Below, one piece after another: positions 1-10,999 of a DNA stretch of 64,000 bases; position 1 is the first letter of the stretch; the number at the start of each line of letters is the position of its first letter. Made by a program: the position numbers and the translations under genes. This DNA comes from Gaeumannomyces sp. JS-464 (lineage: Eukaryota > Ascomycota > Sordariomycetes > Magnaporthales > Magnaporthaceae): the NCBI GenBank assembly GCA_002197995.1, contig NGZR01000003.1:1240001-1304000 (forward strand), written 5' to 3'. The notes below the pieces were generated by a model, which was given only the letters and a program-made list of their open reading frames with translations, was not told where the DNA came from and ran no database searches.

Positions 1-2044
1 ACGATCACGCCGCTTCACAATCTCCCCCAAACGCTCCACAAAGTCTGCGACCCGGAAGAACGCGTTCTCGGCCTCATCGTGTTCCACTGCCAGCTCAACG
101 AAGCCCAAATCTACGACGACGAAAAGGCGCGGGAAGACCGCCATACACCGCTCCAGTAGTTGAAACCACTGTTCGATACCGGTTGCCGTCTTGAAATGCT
201 TGGCTATGACCGGGTGAGAACCTTCGCCGACGACGCGGGGATCCAGAGCAAGAGCCTGAGAGATTAGCGAGCGCAGAATTGCCGTTATGGAAGGCTTCGT
301 ATCTGTCGCAGGCGCGCCGGCCGACTCCTCGTCATCGTCTCCGCCATCGGGCCGGTCCTGCGGTGTCATGGAGGGCAGTGCCCAGAGGACTGGGTATCCG
401 CAATCAAGGACAGCATCGAGAAAGTCGGCGGCGAAATCCAGCGAGCTAGTGCGGACGCCATTGCCCTGGGCGAGCAGCAGTGACGATGCCGGCTCAGCAA
501 TCCACGACTTTAGTGTAGAGAGGGCGGTGGTTGGCAGCTGTGTCGGCATTCTCCGCCTGCGCCGGTCGCGCATCGACCTGCAATAGGCCAGACTGTCGTC
601 GGAGGCGATTCCCTGGCTGTCTGTAAGCAGTTTGTTTCGGATTTCGTCAACCTGCCCCTTGCGGAACATCTGCTTGTACTCGTTCTGGAGGGCCAACAGT
701 GACTGGTTGTGTAGCGCCTGCTGCTGTTGCTGGACTAGCCTCGACGTGGAGCCTGTCAGTAAGGGGCCGCTGGCCAGTAGGATAGTACGTTTCTATGCAT
801 GAACTAACCAGCGATCCTTTCGGTGAGCTGCACCACTGTCGTGTTGAGTACTCGGATGCTAACGTGAAGGTCTCGAATCTCTGCCTTGGATGCAGCACTG
901 GCAAGCTCATCCACCCGCCTCGACCGCTCCGTCAGCTCCTCCACGATAGGCTTGAAGCCGACGCTGAAGGGCTTCCCGATAGCGTATAGTGATGAGGCAA
1001 GCTTGCCCCTTTTATACCACCTGATAGACATCAATAGGAACTCGATTATCTTGGCGTAAACGAGCGACACGGCTTCCTGCATCCGAGGAGTCGGGTACAG
1101 GACCGACAGCAGCTCTGTTCGGGGTAGCACATCGGCGATCTTGGCGATGGTCTTGGATATCTCGGTAAGGAGCTCCTCATTGTTCAAAACGGCCTGCGGA
1201 TTCTCATGTCAGTGAAACCGACCCGTGACGTGACTTTCGTGCCAGAGATTTCGAAGCCGACATACAATGAACAGGAACTTCATGGTGCCCCATGCCAGAG
1301 AGACATATTCCGGGTGATGCGAAGAAAACATGTCAAAGATGGCTAGATCCAGGCAGTCAGGGCAAGTAACCACCAAGCCAAAGGGATATGTGGTTTAATC
1401 CCAAGGTCGCGCACCTCCGTAGTACATAATGCGGGAGGAGCTTGGAGAGCCACCTGCGAACTTTGGAATCCTGCGCCTTGGACTTATATTCCTCTATGGC
1501 CGCCGTTACGGCGCTGTGGACGTCGCGGACCGAGGTCTGCCCGCGTAGCCATATGGTCTGGTATTCATCGATCGATAGCTCGCTCTGGAGAGTTTTTATG
1601 GCGTTATCGAAGGCGTCCTTGGCAGGGTCAATCCATCTGTCATGGAGAGCAAAAAAAGGTTAGCAAGAAACCCAGCTTCAAGCCGACAAAACCAACGACC
1701 AGGCTGCGCCGAGAAGTATAACCTTTTGGACGGATCACCCAAGTACCAATCCGCATAATTCTCCAACTGCGCCTGTCGTTGATCTTGCAGAAAGGCCACA
1801 TTGGGAGGTCCAGCGGCTGAGAATGGCGAGATTGCCGATGGATCGAGGCGCGAACCCCAGGTCGTGTCGCGACAGCCATGGGACTGGAAATTTGGCCGTC
1901 CTGGCCATTTTGCTTCGGAGAGATATCCGTCGAGGGTCAGGACATGGCTCCTTCGTGGGGCTTCATGATCTGGAAGAATTGACGAGCAAACCCGACCGAG
2001 CGACGGGGGCGTCGGATATAGGGAAGCATTTGCACTGCCTCCAT
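1..2044 (-). CDS. DUF7708-type STAND/NACHT-like protein, left-truncated by the window edge
   Basis: The protein can be read through exons of about 1723-2044, 1415-1636, 1266-1342, 809-1193 and 1-769, joined at GT-AG introns. The second to fourth exons carry the pattern of the fungal DUF7708 domain: an HHPEYVSLAWGTMKFLF block at 1266-1330, then VLYPTPRMQEAVSLVYAKI and the RWYKRGKL block at about 1000-1110. This domain usually opens fungal NACHT/ankyrin proteins of the NLR-like class. The exon at 1-769 is fully open and includes a Q-rich stretch and a hydrophobic LFVVVDLGF strand near position 110 that could be a Walker B-like element; no P-loop is evident. The start is uncertain: the ATG at 2044 is in another frame and would need an extra intron. 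Near 1430-1445 the frame jumps by two bases inside the DUF7708 block, so the copy may be a pseudogene. The family call is from memory of the domain; function in non-self recognition is inference. Confidence 0.7.
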
Positions 2045-2056
2045 TTTGAACCTAGG

Positions 2057-2744
2057 CACCACTCCAACCCCTCACCCAATCTCAGATAGCAACGAGCAGA
2101 CGTAAGCGAGCACAGGTCGACCTGCAAGGTGCTGCTAGACCACCCAGAGGATCACACAGCCAGCTTCTCGGTGCAGGCGGCAGGTGGCTGGACATCCGCG
2201 CTGGCTGCACCTTCCCCGCTGTCCCACGTCTGCCTGGAATAGATGCGACTGGTACTGTATGCGGCATTGAGCGCTTGGCGATCGAGGAACGATTTTCTTT
2301 TCTGGTCAACCAAAGCTAGCGAATCTCAAGCATCCACGGAGCAAATAAGCGAATCGATCAGCAGTGATCCGCTCCCTTTTGCCTGTGCCGCCAGGATGGG
2401 CTTCTTTTGCTGGCGGACACTGCCTGGCGAAGTCCTACTAGCGCGCCCTATCCAGCACCCAGGCTAACATGACAGCGCCCCGCCACGCTGATTGCTGTTG
2501 TCCAGAAAGACCACGGCGGAGTCGCTCTGGCGCTGCACGCTACCCAGAACATGAGCGGAAAGGTCTTCCCTACATACAAGCCCTATAGAGACTTACACAA
2601 GGACCCCTTGAAGATGGCGCCTTAGCGAGTCAATAACATATCGTAGGTTCGATCTTCACGGTGTACGTTGGCAGCCGCGATTTCCAGATTCGAAGAATGA
2701 GCCGTTGCTGATATACTGTGGTTTCACCATCTCTCCCCGACTTT
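2057..2744. other. Intergenic, no gene seen
   Basis: About 0.7 kb between the DUF7708 gene and the amidase remnant. It has short open frames on both strands but none shows a recognisable domain or splice structure. It should hold the promoter of the minus-strand DUF7708 gene. Confidence 0.5.
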
Positions 2745-3328
2745 AGCACATTCCAGCCCCAGGGCTACGCTCACCACGCTCCACGGAGAAACCCCCGAGC
2801 GAGCTCCGCTCCGGCGCGAAGGATGTGATCGACGTGGCGGGCCTTATTACGGACGGCGGTAGCGCAGCTTGGGCAGTGATGTACCCCGCACGCACATCAA
2901 CGGCACCGTTGGTGCCTCGCCTCATCGCCGCCGGTGCTGTGCTGGGCGGCAAGCTGCAGTGCGCGCAGTTCTGCGACCGCAAGGGCCCGCTCGAGCGCCT
3001 AGGAGAGGAGCCCTGGAACCCGCGCGGCGATGGCTTCCAGAAACTATCAAGCTCCAGCTCCGGCTCTGCCGTGGCGGCGGCGGCGTACCCATGGCCTGAC
3101 CCTACCATAGGAATAGACACGGGCGGTTAGATTCGGCACCCGGCTAGTGCGTGCGGCGTTTCCGACCTACACCCGTTCTCGATGGCCGACACGACTCTCG
3201 GCGACGACGGCGGGCTGGCAGTGCTGAAGCTTACGGATGTTGTAGGGCCGTTCACGCGGTCCATGAAAGCCACGCATGAAGTCCCGAGGTGCATTGTCGG
3301 CCCAAATAACGACATCTTGCGGCGTTAG
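2745..3328 (+). pseudogene. Amidase-signature family pseudogene fragment
   Basis: One frame reads through most of the N-terminal half of a fungal amidase (Ser-cisSer-Lys hydrolase): the catalytic-lysine region GAKDVIDVAGL (2815-2847), GAVLGGKLQCAQF (2935-2973), NPRGDGF followed by the serine-rich SSSSSGSA loop (3018-3072), and the GIDTGG motif ending at 3127. The serine expected straight after GG is an in-frame TAG (3128-3130), so the nucleophile is lost; the frame then continues with IRHPASACGV and ends at 3326-3328. There is no start codon in good context and the C-terminal half of the family (about 500 residues normally) is missing. The change is a transversion, so it is not a RIP mutation. 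It is called a dead gene relic. Confidence 0.8.
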
Positions 3329-4026
3329 TACCCGACGATCGTGGTCGGCCCGAAAGACATGCCGGACAAGGGGGTGCAATTCTTACCAACAGGCCTAGCA
3401 AGGGAGTGTTATGGCCCGTAGACAAGGGAGGTTGGCTATTACAGAAGGCGAGCGGAAGTCGCTGGCATTGGAAGCGCCCAAATGAACATCAGAACGACAC
3501 AGATCCACATGCTATTCCCCTCGAGATATCATACTTATAGCGAGCCACGCCTTTATTTCGTCGGAGTCCTGCAAGCCGCGCCTCACGGTTGCGCCAGCCT
3601 CACAGTGCGTCGTTCGTCTGGCCCGCCCCACGGCCGTGATCCCAACATTGACAGCCCGTTGCTAGCCTACGCTAATGGCTAACAAATAAACGCAGCATCC
3701 CCATCTCCGACAGTCGTTACACTGCGTCATATCCGACGAAATCCCGCCCGTCTCAGACCGGGGTCTAAGGCCGGGCTGATCTGGGAAGAAATGTTCGTCA
3801 CATGCGCACACCCCGTATGCAGCACTGCAAGCGCCGTTTTATCCCATCTTTATGCTTTCCGGTGATCCAGGGCTGACGTCAAGGCACCGGGAACCTGGAG
3901 GACAAACAAGGCAGCCATGGGGACTCACCATCCATCGCCTGTTTAATTTAGCAGGCCTCTGTCCTCGATGGGTTGCTCTCGTTGTTCCGCATCTCACAGC
4001 AAAACCGGCAAAAGCAAACCGTCAAA
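3329..4026. other. Intergenic, putative promoter of the aldolase-like gene
   Basis: About 0.7 kb without a convincing gene. The open frame at 3482-3682 has no recognisable similarity. The last part (about 3940-4026) has CT-rich and CAAA-rich sequence leading into the CAAAATG start context of the next gene. Confidence 0.45.
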
Positions 4027-5312
4027 ATGCTCGCCTCACGGTCTTCTCCCAGCCGCAGGTTCCCAAAGCCCTTCTTTTTCCGCAAGGAAGAGGCGCGGCC
4101 AGAGGCGGCAGCCGAACCCGACAGTCAGAAACAGCGGCAGCAGCAGCAGCAATCCCAGCCAGATAAGGAGTCAGACAAGCAGCCAGACAAGCAGCCAGAC
4201 AAGCAGCCCTCTCTGGACCCAGGGACCCCGACACAAGCGGCCGCCTCGCTCATGTCAACGACAAGCAACCAGGAGCAGCGCGAGCTGCTATCCAACTTCA
4301 TCACGGCAAACCACGTCCTGGCGCAGCACGGCTTGCTCGGCGGATGCGGCCGCGTCTCTATTCGCAGCCTGGAGGATCCCGGCACGTTCGTCATGGCAAG
4401 CGACAAGCCCGCGTCGCTGGTCCGGAACCAGTACGACATGGTTGTGTTCCCTGTCAGCCACGACAGCCACGACATCCCAGGAGGTGCTGGCGAGAGCACC
4501 GATGACAAGAACAATAGCAAGGAGGACGGAGGAGATGGCGCCACTGCAACTACAGCTGCCACCAACGGTGGCGCCGGCGCCGGCAGCTCGGTGCATGTCG
4601 ACGACGCAGCGCCGGCGCCGTACTCGGAGAGATTCATCCACTCGGAGATCTACCGGCGGTTCCCGGGCGTGCAGAGCGTGGTGCACGCGCCGTCCAAGCC
4701 GGTCGTCGCCCTCGCCGCCGCCGGCCGCCCGCTCCGGCCTGTTTGGCACACGGCCGGGTTCCTCGGAGAGAGCGTGCCCGTGTTCGACCCGTGGCGGCAC
4801 CGCGCGGCGGGCGACAAGCAGGACTTGCTCATCAGCTCGCAGCGGATGGGCGAGGCGCTCGCCTCGGCATTCGCCGGAGGAGATGAGAAACGCGACGGCG
4901 GCGGCCAAGGAGAAGGCGCGAAGGGGTGGTTAGCAAAGACGCTGGCGACGACGGCAACGGAGCTGCGGATACGGATGAGCCAAACGCGAAGCAGGTGCAG
5001 CAAACACCCGCAAAGGCCGTCGTGGTCCAGAGGGGCCACGGGTTCGTTAGCTGGGGCTCCTCGCTAGAGCAGGCGGTGTACCGAGCGGTCTACACGCAGG
5101 ATAATGCGCAGATACAGCTGCAGGCCGAGAGCCTGGCGCGCGGGGCGGCGGACGGGGCCTGGGTCCGCTTCCTCGACCGGGCCGAGACGGCCGACAGCGC
5201 CGAGATGAACGACGCCGTCGCCGCCAGGTGCTGGCAGGACTGGGCCGCCGAGGTCAGGGCAAGCCCGCGGTTCAACAACGACCTGGTGTCTGCAGAGTCC
5301 AGCAGGAGATAG
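4027..5312 (+). CDS. Class II aldolase/adducin-domain protein, with one frameshift
   Basis: Start chosen at the ATG at 4027 (context CAAAATG); the longer frame upstream has no ATG. The N-terminus is basic (possible mitochondrial presequence), followed by a Q-rich stretch and four QPDK-type repeats (about 4160-4210). The class II aldolase fold begins near LLSNFITANHVLAQHG (4290) and includes GGCGRVSIR, the HSEIYRRFPGVQSVVHAPS block (4640-4700) and, at the end, QRGHGFVSWG and AVYRAVYTQDNA (5025-5105). In zinc-dependent class II aldolases the first metal pair is HxH; here it reads HAP, so one ligand is missing, while the histidine of RGHG is present. Between the two halves lies a charged linker where the frame changes by one base at a run of four G (4923-4926); one more G would restore continuity. 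No intron with consensus signals explains the change, so an indel (real or sequencing) is likely. Substrate unknown. Confidence 0.75.
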
Positions 5313-6309
5313 GGCAAGATCGTGGTGGAAGCGCGTGTCTGTCTGTGTGTGCTTGTTCGTTGGCCGTATTGTGGCTGTGGTCGATAGGAGGGAACGCCTG
5401 GCACGGTCGGCCGCCAACCGGTCTTTCCCAGCCGAATGTCACCATTTGTTGTTTCGGTCCTTTTCAGGGCGCATGCCGCGAGGATGATGACATCTGAGTC
5501 CCGGCGGCCTAGCTGGCACACCAGGTACTTTTGTCAGCGAGCGGCCAGACACTTCAAGGCTTGCGGCATGTGCATGAGCATACATAGGTATTTTTTGCAC
5601 CCTCATCCTGAACTGAGCTCCGATTTCCGGTCCTTGGCGTGAAGTTGGATCCCTACCTTGCGGGGGACCATGGGCTCCTGCGGGGTTAGGATTGGAGATG
5701 GATGCTTAATGGGTACTCAATTCTCCGAGAGCACTTGACCTTTCCACCCCAAACTTTAACAGAGCACCACGGCCAGATGCTTCAGTGCAGGTCAAGCGTC
5801 AGCACAAACGAATCAGGCGCCGGCAGCAGCACTGCTGCGTCCCGGGCTTTCCGAGAGAGGGCTGGTTACATTGCTGAAGCCGGGAAGCGGGGGCGAATTG
5901 GCCATGCTACTACCCCTGGCACCAGTCAAGCTCCACAGCGAATGGCGACGCGAGCCAGAGGAAAAATCAAAATATGCCAGTGCCAGCACCAAAACCCGAC
6001 CAGAAGCCGTACTATGCTTCGGTCGGAAACCGGGGAGGCGATACCGTCCGACCACGGTAGTAATAAAAGGCTGCCGACGCCCGAGGTGGCCAGCAGACTT
6101 TGCTCTTGCGCCTGCCTCTTCTTCCATTTTCCCCCTTCTCCTTTTCCCTCCTTTCCACGGGGGATTCAGGGCTGTTTCCGTTGCGCGTCGATTCGGCAGT
6201 AGAGGAAGACGCAGGCTGAGCAAACCCACCCTTGCCCAGCAGACGCCACAACCGAGGCCAAGCCCGCTAGCGCCCAGCCAGCCGAGCGAGCCTCCAGCAC
6301 CTTTTCGCC
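5313..6309. promoter_or_regulatory. Intergenic region and probable promoter of the MFS transporter gene
   Basis: About 1 kb without a supported gene. It holds a TATA-like TAATAAAAGG at 6060-6069 and a strongly pyrimidine-rich stretch at 6110-6160 (CTTCTTCC...CCTCCTTTCC type), a frequent feature just upstream of fungal transcription starts, about 150 bases before the ATG at 6310. Confidence 0.45.
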
Positions 6310-8010
6310 ATGGCGCTCGACTCACCGCAGAACCCTTCGCCCGCGGGTGACTGGGACACGGAGAAGAAACGCCATGACGGGGCCGGCGCGTCCCCGCCGC
6401 CGCCGGCCCTGCGACGGGATGACGACGAGGAGCTGCTCGACGCGCAGTGCCCGCCGCACACGACCGAGCGGAAGCTGATAACGCGCATCGACCTGCACGT
6501 CATCCCTTTTCTTTGCATCATGTACCTCCTGGCCTTCCTTGACCGAGGTATGTGCATGTATTCCATATTCAATCCCACTGACCGACTGCACATCCAACGA
6601 TATCACGTGCGACCCCTGAACGCAATCATGTCTCGCCAGCTAACCAGCAGCACAGTCAACATTGCAAACGCGAACGTATTCGGGCTCTCCGAGGAGCTGC
6701 ACCTCGATGGGACCCGTTACAACAACGCCCTGGTCGTGTTTTTTGTGCCATATGTCCTTTTCGAGATCCCGAGCAATATTTTGCTCAAAAAATTCCGCCC
6801 ACACATATGGCTCACCATCAACATGGCTGGCTTTGGCCTCGTCACCCTCATACAGGGCTTTGTGACGAGCTACGGCGGACTGGTTACCACTCGCTTTTTC
6901 CTCGGCGTTTTCGAGACAGGGATGTTCCCGGGCGCCTTTTACCTGATCGGCATGTGGTACCGCCGCCACGAGGCGCAAAAACGCTACTCCTTCTTTTTCA
7001 ACTCGACGACCCTTGCCGGTGCTTTCGGAGGCTTACTAGCCGCAGCCATTGGAAATATGGACGGCCTCAGGGGCTACCAGGGCTGGCGCTGGATCTTCAT
7101 CATCGAGGGCGCCCTCACCGTCTTCATCTCCATCTTCTTCTTCTTCCTGCTCCCAGACTTCCCCGAGGAGAGCAAGTGGCTCACCCCCGACGAGAAGGCC
7201 TTCGTGACGGCCCGTCTCCGCATCGACCAGGGCCAGTCCACCGCCGAGCGGAGCATCACGCTGCGCGACGTCGGCAACGTCTTTCGCGACTACAAGGTCG
7301 CCCTTGGAGGGTTCATGTACTTTGGCTTGATTGTTCCGGCTTATGGTTACGCCTATTTCGCCCCGGGCATCTTGCAAACTTACGGCTACGACCCAATCCA
7401 GACCCAGCTGCACAGGTAAAATGTCCCTTGCGTCGTCGATGCTTCCTCCTATGGTGTCGGCTGCTAACCTGCGGCGTAAAGTGTCCCACCCTGGGCCGCC
7501 TCGTTCGGCTTCTCGATGCTGTGCGCGTACCTGTCGGACCGGACTCGCCACCGCTTCGCGTTTGCCGTCACTGCCATCGTCACCTGCATCGCGGGCTTCG
7601 CCATCCTGATCGCCGTCCACAACAACACCAACGTCCAGTACGCCGGCCTCTTCCTCGTCGCCATGGGCGCGTACACGGCCATGCCCATCGTTGTCTGCTG
7701 GTTCAACATGAACCTGGGCGGCCACCACCGCCGCGCGGTCGGAGAGGCCTGGCAGGTGGGCTTCGGCAACATCGGAGGCATCATCGCCGTCTACGCCTTC
7801 CTCAAAAAGGACGCGCCCTTTTTCATCCCCGGCTACTCCATCTCGATTTCGTTCACGGTGCTCAGCATCATCGCCTGCGTCGTGTACGGCGTTGCGTGCT
7901 GGGCGGCAAACAGGAAGCGGGACAGTGAGGCGGCGCACGGCTCGAGCTTGACGGAGGAGGAGAAGGCTGAGCTGGGGGACATGTCTCCTGATTACAGATA
8001 TCTGCTGTAA
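6310..8010 (+). CDS. MFS transporter, anion:cation symporter (ACS) / nicotinate-allantoate permease type
   Basis: Exons 6310-6547, 6656-7415 and 7482-8010 join in frame (1527 nt, 508 residues); both introns are GT-AG and the second has a CTAAC branch site. A hydrophilic N-terminus of about 55 residues ends in the RIDLHVIPFLCIMYLLAFLDR segment (TM1). The intron 1 junction gives DRVNIANANVFGL, a signature of the fungal ACS family (Dal5, Tna1 and relatives). Then follow FFVPYVLFEIPSNILLKKFRP (TM2 and loop), RFFLGVFETGMFPGAFYLIGMWY (TM4-5), the GWRWIFIIEGALT segment (TM6) and six more hydrophobic segments including CAYLSDRTRHR. Length and order of segments are normal for a 12-TM plasma-membrane permease. 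The family imports small carboxylates, vitamins or ureides with protons; the closest pattern is the Tna1 nicotinic acid group, but the substrate cannot be read from sequence. Confidence 0.9.
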
Positions 8011-8742
8011 CTGTGGTTACTTGGGTATGATGTCGTGTGCTTATCATTACAAAGTAAAGCGCATGTAGTTAAACCCGGTGACAAACTGACTTATACCAAA
8101 AGATATAGAAAAGGATATTTAGGGTAGAAAGAGCCCTAGGCGGCCTCTTAAATTCATAAGCGCGTGTTCTTCCGGAGACGAAACAGGTAGCGTTGGTAAA
8201 AAGAATCTCTGGTTGACTTTTGTCTCTGTTCCGATTTCAAATCTTCCATTAAAGTAACAAAAATATCGCGATGGTTTTGGACAAGCAGAGTGAATTATTT
8301 TTTGTCCCATGATATTTCTGTCTTTTTTTTTTCTTTTTTTTTTTTTTTTTCAAAGCCCTTACATTCCCAACAGTTGCTTTTCTCGACTACATATCACTAT
8401 TTCGTATTCATAAACCAACTCCCACTCAATCAGCTTGGCTTCAAACTGGCTACCTTCCCTCTGACGGCATCTTCGACTGCAAGTTGGTAGCCAGAAAATC
8501 ACAAACAAATCAAGGGGCCATGTATTTGCTTCGCTACTCAGAATCTCGTTCTTCTATCGCGCTACCCAGTGTACGACATAGTTCATATACACCTTTTTCA
8601 AGCAGAGATCCCTCCATGCCTCTTATTCTGCAAGCCATGAAGTGGCAGTCGGAGGCCAGTGGTTTAGCTGATAGTTTCTTTGCCAACCTCCGCTCCTGCG
8701 AATAAAGACCCGAAACTGTGACAACCCGCCCGTTCGTACTTT
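8011..8742. other. Intergenic between convergent genes
   Basis: The 3' ends of the MFS gene (+) and the lectin-like gene (-) face each other here. The stretch is AT-richer than its surroundings and includes T-rich sequence with a run of about 17 T at 8334-8350. No supported gene; the short open frames lack recognisable motifs. Confidence 0.5.
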
Positions 8743-9771
8743 TTACGGCTTTGTAACATTCAACAAAGGCCAGTTGATGCCGGCATCTTTTGCCCCTGTG
8801 TTTCCAAGACCCGCACAGCTGTAGAGGCCGACCGGATTGCCCGCCGTGGCTCTGAGATACTGGAGGTCGATGCATTGTTCTGTTGTGTGGAAGGCGGCCC
8901 GGAGGGTTCAGCGCAGACGTTAGTCGTCCCGACATACACCTTATCTCGGCCACATAAAGTCGGTTTGAAACGAAGACGTAGAAAGCAACAAAAAAAAAAA
9001 GAAAGAAGGCAAGTGGTGAATAGAAGGTGAGAGGAGAAAAGGGAATAGAAGGGGCGGAGGAGTCGTAAAAAGACAGGAGACCTACGCGGCTTCGGCGACG
9101 CATCCACAGCGATCCTGCCATCCGCGAAAGCGTTCCACACCTGGCCGGGTTCGGTCGTCGAGCACTCGCGGAGATAGATGTTGGCCATATTCTTCCAGTT
9201 GCCTATACAGCAAACCGGGTGACAAAGCCTCCAGTCAGTCTCTCCAAAGCAATACCCAGCCGCCCAAAGACGGGAGATGGATCTCCCCGGGCGAGGCACG
9301 AGGAGGCAAACCCAGACTCACTCTTGGCGCCGGCGTCCATGCACCAGTTCGTCTCGGCCAGCTGGATCTTGGTCACGCCGGCTTTGATGTACCACTGCTG
9401 CTCCGTCTTGTCGCTGAGTGGCTGTCTGGAGGTGGGGAGGAGCAAAGCGAAAAGGAACACCCCGTTCGGAGATGCGGTCAGCCGGGCTTTCGGATGCGCA
9501 GTTGGACAGGCAGGAGAAAAGAAGAAAAAGATAAAAAAAGATGAAATATATATATAATAATAATAATAATAAAAGGAAGAAAGAGGAAGAACAGGACAGT
9601 ACTAACACGACCAGCGTGCTCCCAACCGACAGCGTCTTGGGCTGCACCACAAACCTGGTGTTCTGCATCGACGTCATGTAGACGGCGCGGTAGCCCTCGG
9701 GCACCTGCACCTGCGCCAGGCCGCCCCCCCCGCGCCGCGGCCGCCAACACCAGGCCCGAGAGGTGCACCAT
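8743..9771 (-). CDS. Secreted beta-trefoil (ricin B-type) lectin-like protein, one frameshift in exon 1
   Basis: Four exons on the minus strand: 9607-9771, 9322-9425, 9086-9202 and 8743-8879, joined by introns starting GTTAGT, GTGAGT and GTAGGT. The joined protein of about 173 residues begins with a hydrophobic leader (MVHLSGLVLAAAA), has no domain beyond a beta-trefoil-like repeat pattern, and shows Q-x-W motifs (EQQWYI in exon 2, GQVWNAF in exon 3) plus paired cysteines (NWCMDAG, LRECSTT, QQCIDLQ, LYSCAG), as in ricin-B-type carbohydrate-binding folds. Only a lectin-like domain is seen and no enzymatic partner, so it is not called a toxin. Exon 1 changes frame at a run of eight C on the plus strand (9724-9731): one G fewer in the coding strand would join the leader to the mature part. 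Likely role: extracellular sugar binding or host/substrate interaction (inference). Confidence 0.65.
9545..9573. repeat. AT and (AAT)n microsatellite in intron 1 of the lectin-like gene
   Basis: ATATATATATA runs directly into six or so AAT units (TAATAATAATAATAAT). It lies inside intron 1 and is likely to vary in length between strains. Confidence 0.85.
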
Positions 9772-9963
9772 TGTCCGGGCGGCGGGTGGTTTTCCGAGGG
9801 AATATCAAGAGAGCTTTCGCTTTCTCTCTCTCTCTCCAAGTATCATGCGCAGAGGGGAAAAGAAAAAGCAATGATGCAGGGCGTCGCCAAGTCGGGAGCA
9901 GTACGAGCCAACGCAGGGGCATCTGACGTGGGGAAACTGAAAAGAGAAAGGCTTGGACGCTCA

Positions 9964-9971
9964 TTTATATA
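9964..9971 (-). promoter_or_regulatory. TATA box of the lectin-like gene
   Basis: On the minus strand this reads TATATAAA, about 190 bases upstream of the ATG at 9771. Position and orientation fit a core promoter of a secreted, regulated fungal gene. Confidence 0.55.
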
Positions 9972-10999
9972 AGGCGGTGGCAGCTTTGAATGGCGCCGCC
10001 CCCGCCGGTGCTCTCCCCGTTGTATTTTTGTATATGGCTGAATCCCGAGTGCTCGCCGGGCATGGGCGGCTATGGTTAATTGCCGTATGCACCGGTGGCC
10101 GAATCCGTCGGCTCGGCAGATGAGAAAGCGACAGGAGGGAGGGCAGAAATGGAGATGAATTGCCTTAATGTCATTCCTGCACCGATCAATTAAACAGCGT
10201 CAACACCCCGCATCGCTCAAGCACATGGAGCAATATGACGGCCTGATCTCAGGCTATGGGGTTAAATTGTTGGCCGGCCGTTATGAGTGCCCCAGGAAAG
10301 GGGACTGGGTAGACAGAAGAATAGTTTGCAAGTTGGAGCATCACGCAAATGGCGAACCTGTCAGGACGGAGGATCTCGTAGATTGTTCGAGTAATCAACG
10401 GGAAGCGGCGTCCAAGGAGCCCACACGAGTTCCCTCCACGCCGCGAAGCCTCGCAGCCTTCCTGTGTGACGAGCTTCTCCCAGAAGAAGCGAGACTGCCA
10501 CGCCGCTGAGCCATCATAAACGTGTTTCCACCAAGGAGTGACTGTTCCAGCCGGAACCGCTTCGCTCCTACGCCAGAGTGACCGAGAATAAAATAAATAG
10601 AAAACAAGACAAAAGGCCGCGCTACACCACGGACGGCGCGATATATGTAGTGAAAACCAAAGCAAAAACAAAAACTCCGCGACAATGCAATGCTATGCGT
10701 AAACCCAGCCCTTGCACTCATGAGGAGCTATGGGTCTCTAATGGCCGTTAAAAAAAGAACCAAACGCCGGAAGAATTTCGTAAAAATGATACATAAGACT
10801 GCAAAGAGGGTTGGGGGGCATCTCCGCCGAAATGATAGTGTCGTCGAAACAGTCAAGCCATCGATGGGCCGGCAGCAGTCGGAGGCGAAAATACCTGTCA
10901 TGACTATCCGAATCGCGGCGCGCTCGAATGCCGACTAAAGCCAAGAATTCGGTCCTGGGCTGCGATCTGCCTCAGCTTCTCAAGCAAAATTCGCTTCTC
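9972..10999. other. Intergenic, no supported gene
   Basis: Upstream of the lectin-like gene and downstream of the cyclin gene. Short frames at 10168-10509 (+) and 10249-10671 (-) overlap each other and show no recognisable domain or splice pattern. Probably promoter of the lectin-like gene plus the 3' UTR of the cyclin gene. Confidence 0.5.

Noticed and set aside
4125..4908. Minus-strand frames opposite the aldolase-like gene
   Set aside because: Shadows of the sense frame, low-complexity, no domain.
6807..7928. Long open frame of 373 codons on the plus strand
   Set aside because: It overlaps the MFS gene in another frame and consists of R/H/P-rich residues typical of a shadow of GC-rich coding DNA.
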